A DNA stretch of 64,000 bases from the NCBI RefSeq assembly GCF_050436995.1, contig NC_134764.1, positions 3,720,001 to 3,784,000 of the forward strand. Direction: 5' to 3'. The DNA comes from Anticarsia gemmatalis. Its lineage: Eukaryota; Arthropoda; Insecta; Lepidoptera; Erebidae. Within the stretch, counting starts at the first letter, position 1. Each line of letters starts with the position of its first letter. Shown piece after piece: positions 36,801-49,737 of this stretch. Made by a program: the position numbers and the translations under genes. The notes under the pieces were generated by a model that saw only the letters and a program-made list of their open reading frames with translations, did no database searches and was not told where the DNA came from.

Positions 36801-38757
36801 TTAATTTCAAACAAAAACATGATTTCAGCGTGTCCTCGTGAAATAAGTGCCTATTTACCGTATAATTTACATAGGTTTTTGCAAACATTGACGTCAAACT
36901 CCAAGTTGTATGATAATACCTAAAATGGTTGTAGGTTTTCGAAACAATTTTCTAGAATGACTACTAAAAGAGCTATATTTGAGCAATTCTTGAACAAAGT
37001 CGAGTCAATAACACTTTACATTCATTTCATAATGAGTGCTGAGTGCATACGATATTTGTCTTGATTCAAATGCATAATAGCTACTTTACGTAAATTATGT
37101 TCTTGGTACATTTTGTTATTGTAGTATGTTATTATAACACCTGCTCAAACATGTCTTTCATTCAACATCAGTGACATTGAAAAATTCGACCCTCTGTTTC
37201 TCTTTCATTTTTGTGTCATGAAATCTTACTGTCAACTTAGCCTTTTTTCATCCAAGGAGTACCCAGGATAAAAATAAAACCCTATTACTGAGACGCTGAT
37301 TTCTTTTTGTAAGCCTGTCTGTCTATCTGTCACCAGGCTGTATCTTATAAACCGTGATAGTTAGAGATTAAAATGAAAAATAAAAGTGCTACCATATAAC
37401 TGACGTTATATATTTTATGCTTATTTTTCGCCTCGATTGTTTTTCAAATTGTGTTTGGATGTCTGGGAGACATGGTTAAGTCCTAAACTTGGGGCAGTAT
37501 TGGGGAGGTACTTGCAATTTATTCAGTTCTTCCACGGCTTCCAGTTCTTCAATAAGCCAGTTTAAAGTCCCGGAGGTAGTGTTTGTATTCTAGGCAGTTT
37601 GCTCACACTAAGGAAAATAAAGAATGGGGATAAATTAACCAAAGTATTACAGTAGGAATGATTTATTATATTATTTATAACCAATAGTTGGTCAACAATT
37701 TTATAAATCTAAATACAAATAAAAGGATAATATTGAAATGATAAGTGAATAACTTGACTACTTAACATTTGTGAGGCTTACTACTAACATTATAATGACT
37801 AGTAATAATGCGTTTATTAATTATAAGCACCACTGTCGAAGCTCTTTGGATAAGGTCTTAAACTACGCACAGTATAGACGAAAGGTTAACGTTAGAGCTA
37901 AGTTGAATATTGAATTATTTACAAAATATACGAAGAATATGGTCAACCAATCGAATAAATACACTGAAAATTTAACAGAATTCATTTTTGTCTATTTGCT
38001 ATTGTTTTCGATGAGAAAATCTTATTCAGATCTCCAGACTGATAGCATATATCCTGAGCAAGGGCATATGTACGTCCCGTGTTAAAAAAAAAACGTATGG
38101 GGTCACGGTCAAAACATTATAATAGGGAAAAATTTATAATTACTTTGTATGTTTTATGTTTCAAAAAGGATAAAATAATCTCTCGTCTGTAAAGCCTTGT
38201 CCAATACTACCTACATCAAACTTAACACAATTGGCAGTAATATTGACCCGTATGAGTATTTAGGATCTTACAAATAGCCTTATTATAATACATCTAATTA
38301 GTCCATCGATATTACTTACCGATTAATAATGGAAAAAATATACAATACACCTACTTGCTTAACCTACTTACTACATTTATTTTTCTTTGTTCGATACATT
38401 TATTTTGACTTAATAACACATTACAATTCTTCTTCAGTATCCATTAGCATTTACAATTCCTCGAATTCTTTATAGTTCTAAAACTAGAGAACCATTTCTT
38501 GTGACAGTAACAGTCAGTCCACAAAAGTTTTACATAACTTAACAAATTGAGTCTAGATAGAATTGTTCATACATTCGTTGTCACTACCTATCGCATAATC
38601 CACTGTAAGGCTACGGTTCCTCATAAAGTACTCCTCCTAAGACGTCTCCAGTCAGCACCAATATAGTTGCTTCATTTACATAACATAAATATAAACCCTA
38701 GTGAAACAACAGCCTAAGTGTTGAACTGGCATTTCCACTCTTAAGTCTATCACAATT

Positions 38758-41700
38758 TTAACTGTTCACTATCACTGCGATAGTCAGCGCAAGTAATCCC
38801 ACCGCACTAGTATACATCTTCGCACTATTACACAGATCCCCTCTGCAGTAACAGAATACTGTTTTAGTGCTTCGTTCCTTGTTGCTGGGGTCGTCGAAGC
38901 ACGTTTCCTCATACACCTCGTGTATGGTAGTCCTTGCCACCCATTTACGATTGATCTTCACTTGTTCCCCATCCATTATCTGTGCCGCACAACCACGTTG
39001 TATGTTTTGTGATGTGACTGTAACAAGAATATGATAGTTAGAGCTGGTATTTAAATAAAAGGCGAACGGTAAACTTAACTGCTATAATTTGTTTCAATAG
39101 TATGATCACTAGCTTTGTAGAAATAAATGTTTTCATTTAATAGTTCCTACTTTAAATTCTTTTTTATTTAAATCAAGTTGTTTGGCAAGGTCTTTTGGCC
39201 AACAGTGGGCTATTTCGTCGTCATAGAGAATCACAAACTACATCATTAAAATACTTAAAAACATCTTGAAAACAAAATCTTATTAGCTTTGCATATTATG
39301 TGAGTAAGAACTTTCCTTAAACCCACTCTAAAATGTATTTTTTCACTTACAAAATCGACTCGATCTCATTTTGAGATAGATATCAGTTTCGTAATTGCGT
39401 TACCTTGTAGAATTCTAATTAAAATGTTACCTAATGTTACGGAGCTTTAGCATTCTTGATACGATCGTGAAAGTTTATTGGTAAACAATAGTGTCATTGT
39501 ATGCGAGAGGGAAACTTGTAATACTTTAATAAGATCACCGCATAGCAGAGCTTCTATAGTTTTGAGTAAAATTAGTCAGCACTTTGAGTAGCAGTAATCA
39601 CTACCAATTAGTCTACGTATGACATGTTTAGTAGACTGTTAAATTCGGCGAGGATTGAAAGTGAAGATTCCGAAAATGTAGTTATTTGTTTGTCTCATTA
39701 AATGGTTATAAAATTGGTTTACTGTAACAATATTACGATATTTCATAGTGCATGGTGTTTGACCGTGTGTATGCATGAGCGCGTGCAGTCCTCATTAGCA
39801 TCGTCGGGCTGCGAGAGGAACTGATAACTCGTGACTCACATGCCGATTTGTATTTTATGGTTATTTGCACAATATGAGTCTTATCATTACTCATGACATC
39901 AAAATTCCCCTGAAGGGTTTAGGTCAATTCCTATTACTTCCTCCTTCCATTTGAGGAAAATACGTAAAAGGTTTACTTTCCGTGCGGTTGAAAAACCTTT
40001 AGTCTGGATTTTATATTAGGTAAAAAGCTATATTTGCTTTGGTTATTGTTTCAATTTGTTTCCTTGATTCTTTTGTTAACAATTATAAATGTTAAAGAAG
40101 TACATCATTCATCTTAATAGGTATCTATTTCATGGGGATGGCAAAATACTTTACGTTATGTAGTTTGAAGTTTTTGGTTTTAATTTATCACAAGTATATC
40201 TCGAAATAACGAATGATAGATCAAGCATGTCAGGTTGTGTAATAAGGACCGGTATTTTCATGTTACTGTGCGTTGCTTGCGCCATTCTACTCGACACATA
40301 TTCCTTTAAAGGAGTCATTCGATTAAACCACACAAGTGCTTAACGGTACGATATGTAGTCTCTTGAATTTTATTGACTCAAACTTCCTTTATCGGAGCCA
40401 TTTGCATATTTAATTTGTTTCGAACTTTTGGTCAGGGTCATAGCTGTATTTTCTATCGAAATTTAATCGTGACTTGAAGATAAAAATCGATTTTAATGGA
40501 CGAACAATTGTGTTAAGAAACAGCTGAGATTTTGTAGCTGTACGAAGAAGTACAAATTAATTCAGACCTACGAGCCGTTTCAAGGCTCAAATGATCCTTG
40601 GTTAACTTAACAGGAACTCTCTGAGTTCGATAAATTATATATTTCAGGTAATCTATCTGCCATTTACTATTTGTCGGCTTTAAAACCAACTTTTAACTGT
40701 GAATGTGTTTCGTAATTTATCAAAGTAATTAGCAGAACACAATCTAATGAAAGATTTATTGGTGTTTACAAGCTTTTTTGTGTAGTACATCGTTCTTGCA
40801 AGTATTGAGGTTGAATAAGGTCATTGCCGTCGAACTTCACGGGCAGCTGGTTATTAACACTTGCGTATAAATACATGTTCGTTAACATTCGCTAGATTAT
40901 AGACATAGATATATTTAGATTTATTCAATATGCGGTTTGAATGGGCAGTAGATAAGTGCTTAGAGAATGATGCCGCATTTTATAATTTTCTTGAAGCCGT
41001 CTTAGAGGGTTGATGATTAATTAACTTGTATATGCTTTTTTGGTAAATATTTTACAGGAGTTTCAGTAGTCGATGTTATCATCTTTATATATATAATTCT
41101 TCTGTAAGTGTGTATGTCACTGAACTTCTCTTAAACGACTGGACCAATTTTGATGAATTTTTTTGTGTATGTTCTAGGGGATCTGAGAATGGTTTAGATT
41201 CACAATTTTGTCCGCTGGACAATGTTTTTTTTTATTAATTTTTAATTTATTAAACAGGACAACGTCTGTCGGGTCCGCTAGTATCTATATAAGTTCGAAG
41301 GTTTCTGATGGGTGTGTATTAACTTTAGTACAATGAATGAAAGAGATCTCGCGTTTTTCTTTTTGTTCGTTTCGTTATCTAAGTTTTGTCGTTAATTGTA
41401 TGTCTTTTCTGTTGTTTGTCTGTATGCTTACCGCCATTGCCGAAGTCTAACGTTGATATTTTCTTGAAGCACATAGTGGAGTGTTCACAATTCGTGATGT
41501 ATTTTGGGTTGGTTGTGTTGAAGCGAGAGCACTCCGGCTGACAGTCGTAGCACTGAAGGCTTGATGATACTGAAAGAATAATTAGGAGACTTTAGAACAT
41601 TAAGTTGTTTATAAAGTCGTTTTGTTAAGAGTGCTAATATTCCAGCCAATTTTTATATTTGCGTAGTCTATATAGTACCTCCCACACAAGAGGTCGATGC

Positions 41701-44700
41701 GGTTTGAACCCGAGGCAACACACCGATGACTTCCAAGTTATAATGTTTGTATTTGAAGTAATTATCACCTGCTCTAAAGAAAATAATTTATGGCCTTTTT
41801 ATATCTACGAAGGGACAGATTTAACATACATATTTTAAGAAAGAACTATGAAGAAATAAATAATTAAATGGAGACATATACATAGAAAAGCGCCGGTCAT
41901 GCTGACCTAAAGTCCTATACAGCCTTTAGATAGTAGGTTTATTGTAACCCTATAAATTCACCTGAAGGTTAAATGACATGGCGCTTGTATAGTAATATGC
42001 ATTGTAACGTATTACGAGCGTCGTTTCAGTCTTGTTATCAAACCTGACTTACATAGCAGTAACCTAGGCTAATCGCTACGGCTGGCTAGTTTTTATTTCC
42101 TGTTTGCTACTTGTGTATGTTCATATAACCTCAATTTACCTATACCTACGTGTAAACTAATGAAGCAGTACAATTCCAAGCAAATATTTTGACCTTTCGT
42201 GTTGTATAAAGCCTGTATTGTTTAGTATTACAAGGTCTTGGTGATCATGGTCCGTACATCGATCTATGTACGGACATAGATGTGTGTATTTTCGAAAGTA
42301 TTTGAATTGATTTATGTTCTAGGCTTTCAATGCTTAGTCTTGACTATGCATTGAAGGCTATAGTAAAATTAGGCCCGGTTTCACTACTTTTACATATCTA
42401 TATGAGATTATTGGGCTTATTGGGTGGAATTTGGCAGTTGCTTTGAAACATTTGCTGCCCCTTTATTTGGTAGATATGTTATCTGACACTTAAATCATCA
42501 GCATCATTATCATTGCCCTTCATCCATCTATTCCAGATGATTCGTTTAGGTTAATATAAAATGAGAAACTGGCCCTTAACCCTTTTTCTTTGTACAGCCA
42601 TAGTTTATAGTGCCACAGTCAATACAACGGACTGTAATAGTCGGAGTCAAAATGATTAATTGCTAAGATGCTAGGACATTTATCCAAGTTGAACTTTGCC
42701 GCAGGTGACACGAGTGTCGCAACCTGTTATAAAATGTTACTGTGACTGAACTCTACATGGACTGTTGCAAAACTTGATTATTCACTGAATAAAACAATCG
42801 CGAACAATGTTATATTGTCCGAATGTTCTGGCGTGATGTCACTCAAGTTTGACTACCGAAGTACCGACCTTCCTTTAAGAGAACTAGAAGGAGTTGTGAC
42901 GATAGTTTTATTGTTTGTAGTTCTATCGCTGGCTTCACCATACCAGTTTATGTATACTTAAGCTTATCACGCAGAATACTGAAAGTATACTTCAAACATT
43001 TGCTGTCGCTTTATCTATCAGATAGGCTATCCAACGTTTATCCGTAACTTGTGAAGCTAGGTCATAATTTTATATTTAACTTGCCATTGTTTCTGTGACG
43101 AATGGGTTAGCTTAGCAGTAGTTATCCTTTTGTAATTTCGTTGCGGCAGATTTCGTAAATTCATTCTCGATTAAGAATATAACTTGAATAGATTTTAGAG
43201 TGATTAGGTGACTATCCATAGATGTCATTAAGACTATCAATAGTCATTGCAATGTACGTAGTGTTCATTATCGTAATAATACAATAGTGTATAAATGTTA
43301 TGCATATAAATAGCCCAAAACATTGTCCTGTAATTTCGCAACAGTTTAATTTTGTCGTAGATACAGTGAAACGGTATTATGTTTTGCAGCGTGAAATGCT
43401 TTGCATATAATGTAATATACGAAGTAGGAAGATGCAAAAGTAGGCGAGTTATTTTTACCCACAACTTGACAAAAGGAGTCGCGAATGTTCTATGAAAATA
43501 CACCCCGTAATTAAAGAACATCGTATTAAACAATAAAAAAGCTATTTGCAGAAATATTTTTATTAGTCTGCACTTGTGTTATCAGTATATAAAGTATGGG
43601 ATAATGTTGTTAATTCAGCTTGTTAAGACACTCGAGAATACCTACTGTGTATAGTGCGATAGCTACATCCCACACCACAACATAGTTGCTGGCAAGATAA
43701 AGGGTTCTCAGTTGTCAAATAATTAGACACCACATAATGCGGTTTAGACTTGACCTAGTCTTACGACCATTAATGATCGTAGACCACATGTTTACTAATT
43801 ACCTTATATGCTATTGAATATGAGGCATCCATAGACAGTTGCACTCACAGGACGGTAAACGATCCGTACGTTACGTACGTACGTCCGTACGTTACGTAAG
43901 CAAACCTTGGCGCGGTCATTCCATAGATGGGTGACCGCATTGTGGTATTTGAATTGGGCGTCTCCGTGCTTCGGAGGGCACGTAAGAAGTCGGTCCCGGT
44001 AGTTGTCAATTAAATGAACAGTCATTTGTTGGCTTGAACAACTTTGACATTAAGTTAACCACTAACCATACGATAAGAAGAAAAATTTAAACATCCCTGC
44101 ACAGTGCACAGCATAATCACTCAGACCGATTATCATAATATGATAACGTTTTTTGCGCCATTTTTCATGTTTATTTGCCTTAATACATTGTACGCTCATT
44201 ATATTGATACTTTTGCATATTTTTACGCATTATCAATATTGGAAACAATGTAATATACCTATTGCGTCTGAACAATATACACATGAGTTAATAAATACTC
44301 GATGTAAAAGGTCAATGTATTCATCACTACAATAATTATGTTTAGTTACATAAAATAATTTCATAGCTTTGATATTATAATCCGCATTATTTTCCCTTTA
44401 TACTTCCCGCTAGCGGGTTACCTAAAATAAATTGTTAATTTGTAGCGATAGAGTAATGAATCCCTTTCGCTAGAGTGGTATCATTGGACAAACCTTATTG
44501 ATAGAGTGCATAGTTTTGAAAGATCTCTACCAAAATGTTCTCGTCACAGATAAAAGCCATTTGTCCTCGAATTATCATTGTTATCGTATGACCTCGTTGA
44601 ATACTCTGATATAAAATCTCCACCAGATCGAAAAATAATATAGTTATAAACAATTTATAGTCTTCCGGGAATAGAGTGGACATTTTACGTTAGTCCTTTG

Positions 44701-45385
44701 TTCAGTTAATAGACCCGCTATCCGGTAGGCTTCTTTTAACATCGGTACTGCTTTAGAATAGTTAAAATTTGAATTAGCCTTCATTACGCCTACTGCGACG
44801 AGACAGAAGGACTATGGAAGAATTTATAATGAAGTTCTTGCCCACACGATGTTTCGTTTACTGATAAACGTGTCTATATATGATCACTCGATATTTTACT
44901 GTCTATTGTTTTAAACTGTTGCCGCGAATTTCAAACACAATCTTTGATGCCGAAACGGGAAAATTGTGCTCATAAAATTAGGTATAGTTCCCTAATTTTG
45001 TGAGCACAATTTTACGGTTGTTTGTTATCAATTAACGTGATATTTGATACGTAGTTTACTGAATAACATTGCTTGTTTACATCTGATCGCTTTTTGTTAC
45101 TACCACAATACATATAATGATAATGTTAACAAAGTGTTAAATGATGTTGTTGACATAATTGTTTTAATATATCAGCTGTGGTTAATGTCCAGGATATTAT
45201 AGACCAATTGCTTTCTAAAACTAAAAGAGCCCGAAGAAAGGTTAAGATTTTTAGTTAAGTTAACAGCTGTTTTCACTTCATCACGTGCGTGATTATTAAA
45301 AAAAAGAAATTAGGAAAATATCAAAACACTTTCACTTACGTTTCCAAAACATGGCAAAAGTCAACAAAGATCCGAATAAATCCAT
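38758..45385 (-). CDS. Ly6/uPAR (three-finger) GPI-anchored-type protein A
   Basis: Minus-strand exons are 45340-45385, 41432-41569 and 38758-39017, phase-consistent and coding for 147 residues. The first exon encodes a short hydrophobic leader (MDLFGSLLTFAMFW). The second begins the mature domain with SSSLQCYDCQPEC. The third holds CYCRGDLCNS and a hydrophobic C-terminal tail (AVGLLALTIAVIVNS) as in GPI-anchored members. Ten cysteines are present, matching the five-disulfide Ly6 fold. Insect Ly6 proteins act in septate junctions, channel/receptor modulation and sleep; which role applies here cannot be told. The neighbouring protein B (49738-60536) shares SSLQCYxC and the phase-1 leader junction, so they look like tandem paralogues. 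Confidence 0.87.
41082..41281 (+). mobile_element. 200-bp non-autonomous Helitron
   Basis: The copy is bounded by A|TC at the left and CTAG|T at the right, the insertion signature of Helitrons. An imperfect hairpin (ACAG-G-AC / GTCTGT) lies just upstream of the CTAG end. The interior (CTTCTCTTAAACGACTGGAC, GGATCTGAGAATGGTTTAGA) resembles a very common lepidopteran Helitron family. It has no coding capacity. It lies in intron 2 of Ly6 gene A, close to exon 2. Confidence 0.65.
41675..41790 (+). mobile_element. second-type tRNA-derived SINE fragment
   Basis: A degenerate B-box and its context (GATGCGGTTTGAACCCGAGG, then CACACCGATGACTTCCAAGT and AATTATCACCTGCT) resemble a lepidopteran SINE different from the 34046/58770 family. 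It is fragmentary, and the boundaries are approximate. Confidence 0.4.
43861..43900 (+). repeat. short ACGT-rich direct repeat
   Basis: CCGTACGTTACGTA occurs twice within about 40 bp (GATCCGTACGTTACGTACGT then CGTCCGTACGTTACGTAAGC). It is self-complementary simple sequence. No function is apparent. Confidence 0.6.
44960..45013. other. near-perfect 23-bp stem-loop
   Basis: AAAATTGTGCTCATAAAATTAGG (arm 44960-44982) pairs with 44991-45013 with one mismatch around an 8-nt loop. It lies in intron 1 of Ly6 gene A, about 330 bp downstream of exon 1. The stem length is that of a short miRNA-like hairpin or a very small foldback element. Confidence 0.65.
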
Positions 45386-47547
45386 TTTAAAAACGAACGT
45401 CACTACTACTCTACACACTAAACTAGAAGTACGAACTGTTTTTATTTAATTACATTTATGTGTTATGTATTTACAATGTTACGATCCCGGCGCATGTGGC
45501 CGACAGTGCTTTACACTGGACTGAAATTGGCACCTCCACACTCAACTCCATGATTCACAGGAAGGAAGCCCAGTGGCAAAACGGGACATGTCCAAATAAA
45601 AGAGAAATAAGGCTCTTATATTCGCGGCAATAGCGTTGAATCATGCGATCGATACTGGCGCCGCCGCGACACTGACCAACATTTGGCGGTCTCTGGCACT
45701 TCATATTTTTGTTTGTCGCTCGCAACGAATTCCGTTGTTTAGTTTTTATTTTAGAAGCTCAAAAATAAAAGTCGCAAAATTATACCGGTTTCACGGTCGT
45801 TTAGAGCCATTTTTTATTTTAAATGTTTTAGTTAAATAAAACAGAAGCTTCAATTTGTTTCTGATAACAACATTTTCGCGTGTTTAGATAACCACAAGTG
45901 GTTCGAATAGAAAACGTACGTTACTATATTCTATTAAAAGGTATCTTATTTTGGCATGTCAATGACTGCGTGTGAATAAAGTTTATTCACGGGCTTTAAC
46001 CCGGGTTAAATAAAACCCCTATTTAAATAGTTTTGTGTAGTCGATAAGATTATAATAAATTAACTACAGATCGATTTTCCTGAGTCGAATACAATGTAGA
46101 TTAATGAGTATAATTAAAATTATTTCGCTTTAATTAAATCACGTTAAACTGCGTATTTATTTAATTAACCTAATATTGCATATGTACATAAATTAACACA
46201 TGCAATTTACAGGTGTTATATTGTTTTATCCTCATCAGCCTGAAATTTTTCCTCAAGTTTTGCAATTATGGTTTTTAGTGCTGTCTTATTATTAGTATTA
46301 GTGACTTGGAAAATCCGAAGTTTCAGTGCACTAATTATAATAAAGTATACCTATATTATTGGCGGAAAATAATTGCAGGATCCAGTTTATTGCGTTTCCA
46401 TAATTAGGAAGGAAAATCCTTCTGTAACGAGCTTACTTTAATATAAACAGTTAATAGTCTTCTTCATTCATCTAGAGGGTTTATTCAGCCTGTTCCTGTC
46501 ATATATTGTGTTCCAGAACGTTCTTATTCCCTTCGTTCAAGTTGCAAACTTCACGGTCACCAGTTGCACTTGCGATCATGAGACCAACGAGGTGTATCTA
46601 AGTGTTGTTTCATGGTGACTGCCCAGACTCGTTCAGTCGTTTATTATTACAAGCTTTTTTGATGAACCAAATGTTCAACCTGTTTTGTGTTAATTAGTAA
46701 CATGTCTGCACTTATTTTGATTTAGTACAAAAAATATTCATGAAAGTACTTGTATGTTTACCTATTGCCCTAATTTCGTTCTATTTCTGTATTTTGCGAG
46801 AAAAACTATAATATTCGAGTTGCGCGTTTTGCTGTGTGGCGTATTGTGAAACATTTTACTATCGATATGGTCGTCGCGTCGCAACATCCTTTGTTATGCT
46901 TGATAAAAATAACCACTGCAATTCCTATGACACACTATTCCGAACATTTTGGCAACTGCCGTTTCAGGATAATTGACACACATTTTGTCCGTATATACTT
47001 ACCTAAATACAGCTCCAGCTGCGATTATAACAATTGAAATTCAATACAGATTTCATTGCAAATAATTTCATTTAGCCTATTACACATTATATTTCCTTAT
47101 TAATTTATTGTGACCCCATAAGGTAATAACCATTAAATTACCCATGACACAAATTGAATCTCGACATTTTGTATCATCACAATTGTTCAATATTTTTAAC
47201 ATCAGGATGCACTTTTTCCTTCAAAAAAGCACATAACTTTATCTATTTAGTCATAAAAACTTGTTCGTTACACGAGGTTATCAGTAAGTAAGTATTCAGG
47301 TCGCAGTTGACATAAAACAGGCGTCGTTTAATATTGATTATGTGAATGAGACGAGGGCGTGTCTAGTACGATCTATTGTCACGGATTATGACTGTCGCCA
47401 CGCCTGTCTGGTCTAGAATTAAAGTTTAATCACGAAATACATATTTAGCTTTCTATCTGCTCTTTGACAGAGACTATTTTCTTTCTGAGCTTTCCAGACC
47501 CCAGTGGTATATAATACTATACTGTTATAGACTACCACTACCACTAG

Positions 47548-47711
47548 TACCACCTTTATGTAACGCAAGAGAGCAGAAACAAAAAAACTTGTGAAAAAAT
47601 GAAAAAAAAAACGGTGAAAAATCAAGATGCTTTTAAAAAAATCTTGATTTTCCACATCATTTTCTTACAAGTTATTTTGTTTCTGCTCTCTTGCGTTACA
47701 TAAAGGTAGTA
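47548..47711. mobile_element. palindromic MITE with ~75-bp arms
   Basis: The left arm (47548-47628, TACCACCTTTATGTAACGCA ...) and right arm (47641-47711, ... TGCGTTACATAAAGGTAGTA) are inverted copies around a 12-nt centre. The block AACGCAAGAGAGCAGAAACA is exactly inverted in the other arm; the middle is A/T-rich with indels. Confidence 0.75.
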
Positions 47712-48599
47712 CAGATAGATAATAGTGTCAACATGAACCCTGTAAGGGTGCAGCAAATTTCTTATGATATAACTATTCCTCAGGCTAGAATTGCATCAGC
47801 AGGTAATATCAGCAGTAGATCCAAGATATTACCTTTTAGGTTTTATAAAACTATCGATGTTCTTACCTTACACTAGCGAAATAATAAAAAAAATGATCCT
47901 TCTAAGTCATTGTATTGGCCACTAACATAAGCCAAAACTGAAATCTTTATACAGTTGGAAATGTAGAAATATTTGTGAGACAGTTTATCAACCTCTCAGT
48001 GGTAAAGCAAGGCAGGTATAGGAGTATTTATTTCGTGACGTAATCCAGAACAAAGATGTTTACTTAGGCTGTAGCCAATATACTCGTGTTTGTCTTTAGC
48101 TGACAGAACGATAGTGTGAATAAAACGGGAGGGCGCCGGCACTGTGTCGATTATCTCAGTACATTCCGATCATTTACGTCACCTAGTTGAAAGCAGCCCA
48201 TTATCTTTTATTTGGTTTATAGCAGCGATATCGGCGTGTATGTAATCAAGGATGTAATTGAGTTATTGTAGTCCCAATTTTTGTAGTACATCCAATCTAG
48301 TAATGTTATTTTGCGGCTAATCTCTTATTAGAGTGACTCAGAATGTTCAATAAACAAAACCTTCTAGAGGTATAGGGGCATTCTTCTACAAATCAGCAGC
48401 TATTTTACGGGGAACAAAATATGTGCACAAATGTTCATTGAAGTAAAACTCATTTTGTTTTAGTATGTCTTTCTTTATTGTATGTAATGCTATGCAAATG
48501 AAACATAGTAAATACATTTAATCACTATAACGTTTATTTTAACATAAGTATTTCATGTGATACACACTAGGCAAAATCACAGCTATGTTTAGCTACATT

Positions 48600-48758
48600 A
48601 TGTCCACCCTAGTGCGCTTTTATATTTCCATTCCGTCTTCAGTGTATAAATTGTCTCTCGCAATATAGTATTGAATGCCATAAAGCAAACTTTTGCTGTA
48701 TTTGCTATGTCATTCCTTGAAGAAAGATGCAAATAAAAGCGCACTGGTGTGGCGATAA
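48600..48758. mobile_element. MITE with ~40-bp imperfect inverted repeats
   Basis: The left end TGTCCACCCTAGTGCGCTTT is mirrored by AAAGCGCACTGGTGTGGCGA at the right end. The similarity continues inward (TATATTTCCATTCCGTCTTCA against TGAAGAAAGATGCAAATA). The interior is unremarkable. Confidence 0.65.
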
Positions 48759-49737
48759 CATTTCCAACTCGTGGTAATATCCCGTTGCCTTTGTAGGGAT
48801 TCGAAACCCCTATCTATCCTAGTCTCACTAGATTAGTTCGAATATGAGTGTTCATACACTGCCATTATACGTTCGTCACACAGCGAATTCATAAACTTCT
48901 TTTCATGTCTGTAACTTGTTGTCATAAGTATTAGGAATTTAAAACCATTCAAACTTATAATATAGTAAAAAAACGATTTGTAACAACTGCCAACAAACTC
49001 TGCTAATATCGATAATTCTATGTAAGGTCTTTTGTTGCTGCTGCTTACAAATATTTGAGCTACTCTATGTTCTGAATTCTGCGTAAACCATAAAATCGTG
49101 TTTATCATTCTTTTGTTGTCCAAATAATAGTTGCCGAGTCTATGACGTTAATAAGCATATGTTTTCTACAATAATATATATTCCAATATTTATCTGTAAA
49201 CAGATTCCTATGTGTTGTCAAAATTAACTTAGTAATATCTGCACTTATAGATATGTTTCAATTTTTCGAATTTAAGCTTTTTTCAATTTACCAGCTACCA
49301 TAGGCAAAAGAATTTTCTCATTTTCTTATGAATTATTTTGGAACAAACTTTGACTACAAGCGTAAGCAAAATAGAAATACATCGCATACACAATTCGTGC
49401 TCAATATTAATAATGTTATCTAGTCATTTATAATGGCATATTGAAAGAAAGAAAATATGACATAAATATTTATGTAAATACACAATAAATTACAATGATT
49501 ACACAAGCCCGTATATACACAGAGATTCGACCTTAATAATATACGTCAAACAGTATATTTGATCAATAAATAACTTCTGAACGCCAAAAATTATTTACAA
49601 ATTAAATACTGAAGGTATAAAGATTGTTTTACTTAAATTAAAAAATCACTATACCCTTTGATATCACAAATGATTGCGAGTAAGTTGCTGGGCAACTTTA
49701 CATAGTACATTTATTCCTAACAGTTGGAGACTCGTTA

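Larger units (their letters stand above)
35282..38757. other. stretch with transposon relics, no supported exon
   Basis: I looked on the plus strand for the next Rabankyrin-5 exons (ankyrin repeats) and found none. The stretch holds a MITE (35407-35587), a degraded SINE (36371-36560) and a palindromic MITE (36688-36800). A 104-codon open frame at 37771-38085 has no recognisable features. Minus-strand AATAAA motifs near 38376 and 38399 could end the Ly6 gene that begins at 45385. Confidence 0.5.
45386..49737. other. spacer between the two Ly6 genes
   Basis: The part next to 45386 should hold the promoter and 5'UTR of Ly6 gene A; the part next to 49737 should hold the 3'UTR of Ly6 gene B. In between are two MITEs (47548-47711 and 48600-48758). 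No coding exon is supported on either strand. Confidence 0.45.

Noticed and set aside
37771..38085. 104-codon open frame, plus strand
   Set aside because: It has an AT-rich, basic, low-information sequence with no signal peptide, domain or splice context. It may be chance; expression data would be needed to revive it.
42367..43060. Possible inverted GGCCCGGTTTCACTA / GCTGGCTTCACC repeat pair
   Set aside because: Some blocks resemble lepidopteran MITE ends, but the copies are too degraded and the pairing too weak to define an element.
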